Source: an uncultured Paracoccaceae bacterium (lineage in GTDB: Bacteria > Pseudomonadota > Alphaproteobacteria > Rhodobacterales > Rhodobacteraceae). From it: a DNA stretch of 7,073 bases. Position numbers and translations under genes: made by a program. Below are positions 5,981 through 7,073 of this stretch, one piece after another (within the stretch, counting starts at the first letter, position 1; every line of letters begins with the position of its first letter). The notes beneath the pieces were generated by a model. The model was not told the origin of the DNA and ran no database searches. It saw only the letters and a list, made by a program, of their open reading frames with translations. The stretch covers positions 1 through 7,073 of the forward strand of contig CALFYQ010000419.1 in the NCBI GenBank assembly GCA_937952085.1, read 5' to 3'.

Positions 5981-7073
5981 AAGCGGCGTCGCGGCGGCCG
6001 GCCGAGAGCGCGCGGCGGGTGAGCGAGGCGACGTCGATGATCAGGGCGACGGAGCCGTCGCCGAGGATGGTTGCGCCGGCGAAGCCCTCGACGCCGCGAT
6101 GGAGCGGGCCGAGCGCCTTGATGACGGTCTGGTGCTGGCCGAGGATGTCGTCGACCACGAGGCCGAGGCGGCGGCCGTCGGCGCGCACGATGACGACGCG
6201 GCGGCGGCTTTCCTCGGAGGGCGGGTTGGCGAAGACCTCGTCGAGATCGAGGAAGGGCACGAGGTGCTCCCGGATCTCCAGAAGCGAGCGGCCGGATTCG
6301 CGCTTGCTCTCGCTCGGGTCGAACTCGACGCATTCCTCGACGACGGCGAGCGGCAGGACGTAGACGGCCTGGCCGAGCCGGACGAGCAGCCCTTCGACGA
6401 TGGCGAGGGTGACCGGCAACCGCAAAGTGACGCGGGTGCCCTTGCCCTGGATCGAGCGGACCTCGACCGAGCCGCGGAGCGCGTCCACCGTGGTGCGGAC
6501 GGCGTCCATGCCGACGCCGCGGCCGGAGACGGAGGAGAGCTGCCGCGCGGTGGAGAAGCCGGGCGCGAAGATGAGCTGCTGAAGCTCGGCCTCGGTCGGC
6601 TGCGCGTCGGCGGAGAGCAGGCCCCGCTCGATCGCCTTGGCGCGGATCGCCTCGACGTCGAGGCCGGCGCCGTCATCCTCGATGGCGATGAGGACCTCGC
6701 CGCCTTCCTGCCGGGCCTCGAGCCGCAAGGTTCCCGTCTCGGGCTTCTTGGCGGCGGCGCGGCGGGCGGCGTCCTCCAGCCCGTGATCCATCGAGTTGCG
6801 GATCATGTGGACCAGCGGCTCGGAGAGACGGTCGAGCACGGTCTTGTCGATCTCGGTGTCGCCTCCCTCGACGAGCAGCTCGACCGGCTTGCCGAGCTCC
6901 GTCGAGAGGTCGCGGACGACCCGGCGGAACTTGCCGAAGACGGTCTCGATCGGAAGCATCCGGATCGAGAGCGCGGCGTCGCGGAGGCCGGCGACCAGGC
7001 GGTCCACCTCCTCGACGACGCCGGCCAGATCGGGCTCGTCGCTCAGATCGGCGATGCGGCGGAGCCGGGCCTG
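5979..7073 (-). CDS. cheA: CheA histidine kinase, C-terminal part (P3 end, P4, P5); N-terminus outside window
   Basis: CheA is the receptor-controlled kinase that autophosphorylates on its P1 histidine and passes phosphate to CheY and CheB. The frame is open to base 7073, giving 364 residues and a stop; P1, P2 and most of P3 lie beyond the edge. Fragment numbering: 1-45 is the end of the dimerisation domain, running into the SIRMLPIETVFGKFRR region that leads to P4. The ATPase domain has an N box HMIRNSMDHG (89-98), G1 EDDGAGLD (132-139), and G2 GRGVGMD (184-190), followed by GKGTRVTLRLPVTLAIV (210-226). P5, the CheW-like domain that docks to receptor and CheW, covers about 229-360, with VIKALGPLHRGVEGFAGATI and GSVALIIDV visible. 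No receiver domain follows P5. All ATP-binding motifs are intact. A GTG at 7007 sits inside the domain and is not the start. Confidence 0.98.
   Translation of the reverse strand, partial: QARLRRIADLSDEPDLAGVVEEVDRLVAGLRDAALSIRMLPIETVFGKFRRVVRDLSTELGKPVELLVEGGDTEIDKTVLDRLSEPLVHMIRNSMDHGLEDAARRAAAKKPETGTLRLEARQEGGEVLIAIEDDGAGLDVEAIRAKAIERGLLSADAQPTEAELQQLIFAPGFSTARQLSSVSGRGVGMDAVRTTVDALRGSVEVRSIQGKGTRVTLRLPVTLAIVEGLLVRLGQAVYVLPLAVVEECVEFDPSESKRESGRSLLEIREHLVPFLDLDEVFANPPSEESRRRVVIVRADGRRLGLVVDDILGQHQTVIKALGPLHRGVEGFAGATILGDGSVALIIDVASLTRRALSAGRRDAA

Noticed and set aside
3233..6022. A 929-residue open frame on the plus strand, antisense to mcp and cheW1
   Set aside because: It mirrors the well-supported minus-strand genes, has Gly/Arg/Asp-rich composition with no family motif, and is a known artefact of high GC with few stop codons.
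5968..6333. N-terminal extension of cheW1 upstream of 5967
   Set aside because: It would overlap the cheA P5 coding region in a different frame with Arg/Pro-rich sequence; GAGGAA before the ATG at 5967 settles the start.
1..7073. CRISPR arrays, insertion sequences, tRNA/rRNA genes, phage or defence genes
   Set aside because: No regularly spaced direct repeats, transposase motifs, tRNA-like cloverleaf or rRNA stretches were seen on either strand by eye; nearly all the sequence is accounted for by chemotaxis genes.

Overview
The window is one long chemotaxis operon, read entirely on the minus strand. In transcription order it runs: cheA (its 3' part, entering from the right edge), cheW copy 1, a membrane chemoreceptor (MCP), cheW copy 2, cheR, cheB. 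After a gap of about 220 bases there is the 5' part of an unrecognised helical protein that runs off the left edge. The DNA is very GC-rich, with strong G/C preference at third codon positions. That base composition, the tightly packed cheA-cheW-mcp-cheW-cheR-cheB order and the receptor's long Ala/Pro-rich tail suggest an alphaproteobacterium. This is an inference from style and gene order; nothing in the window fixes the genus.

Layout: 7073-5979 is the cheA C-terminal part (end of P3, ATPase P4, CheW-like P5). 5967-5479 is cheW1, 11 bases after cheA. 5458-3182 is the receptor, 20 bases after cheW1. Positions 3181-3124 are a short gap holding a perfect 11-bp hairpin. 3123-2587 is cheW2, whose stop overlaps the cheR start by 4 bases (ATGA). 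2590-1721 is cheR. 1717-617 is cheB, 3 bases after cheR. Positions 616-397 are non-coding with GC-rich hairpins. 396-1 is a partial gene with a GTG start.

How the parts work together: the receptor senses a signal through a large periplasmic helical domain and passes it through TM2 and two HAMP units to a cytoplasmic hairpin. The hairpin tip binds CheW and the P5 domain of the CheA kinase. CheR methylates and CheB demethylates or deamidates the receptor for adaptation, and CheA is expected to phosphorylate the CheB receiver. The receptor ends in a five-residue peptide of the type that tethers CheR and CheB, on a flexible linker of roughly 75 residues. No cheY or cheD is present, so the output response regulator must lie outside the window.

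Most of the window is a well-understood system. The less ordinary points are an apparent internal duplication in the receptor's sensor domain, the tandem HAMP with a degenerate second copy, the variant SAM-binding motif of CheR, the strong hairpin between mcp and cheW2, and the unidentified helical protein after cheB.
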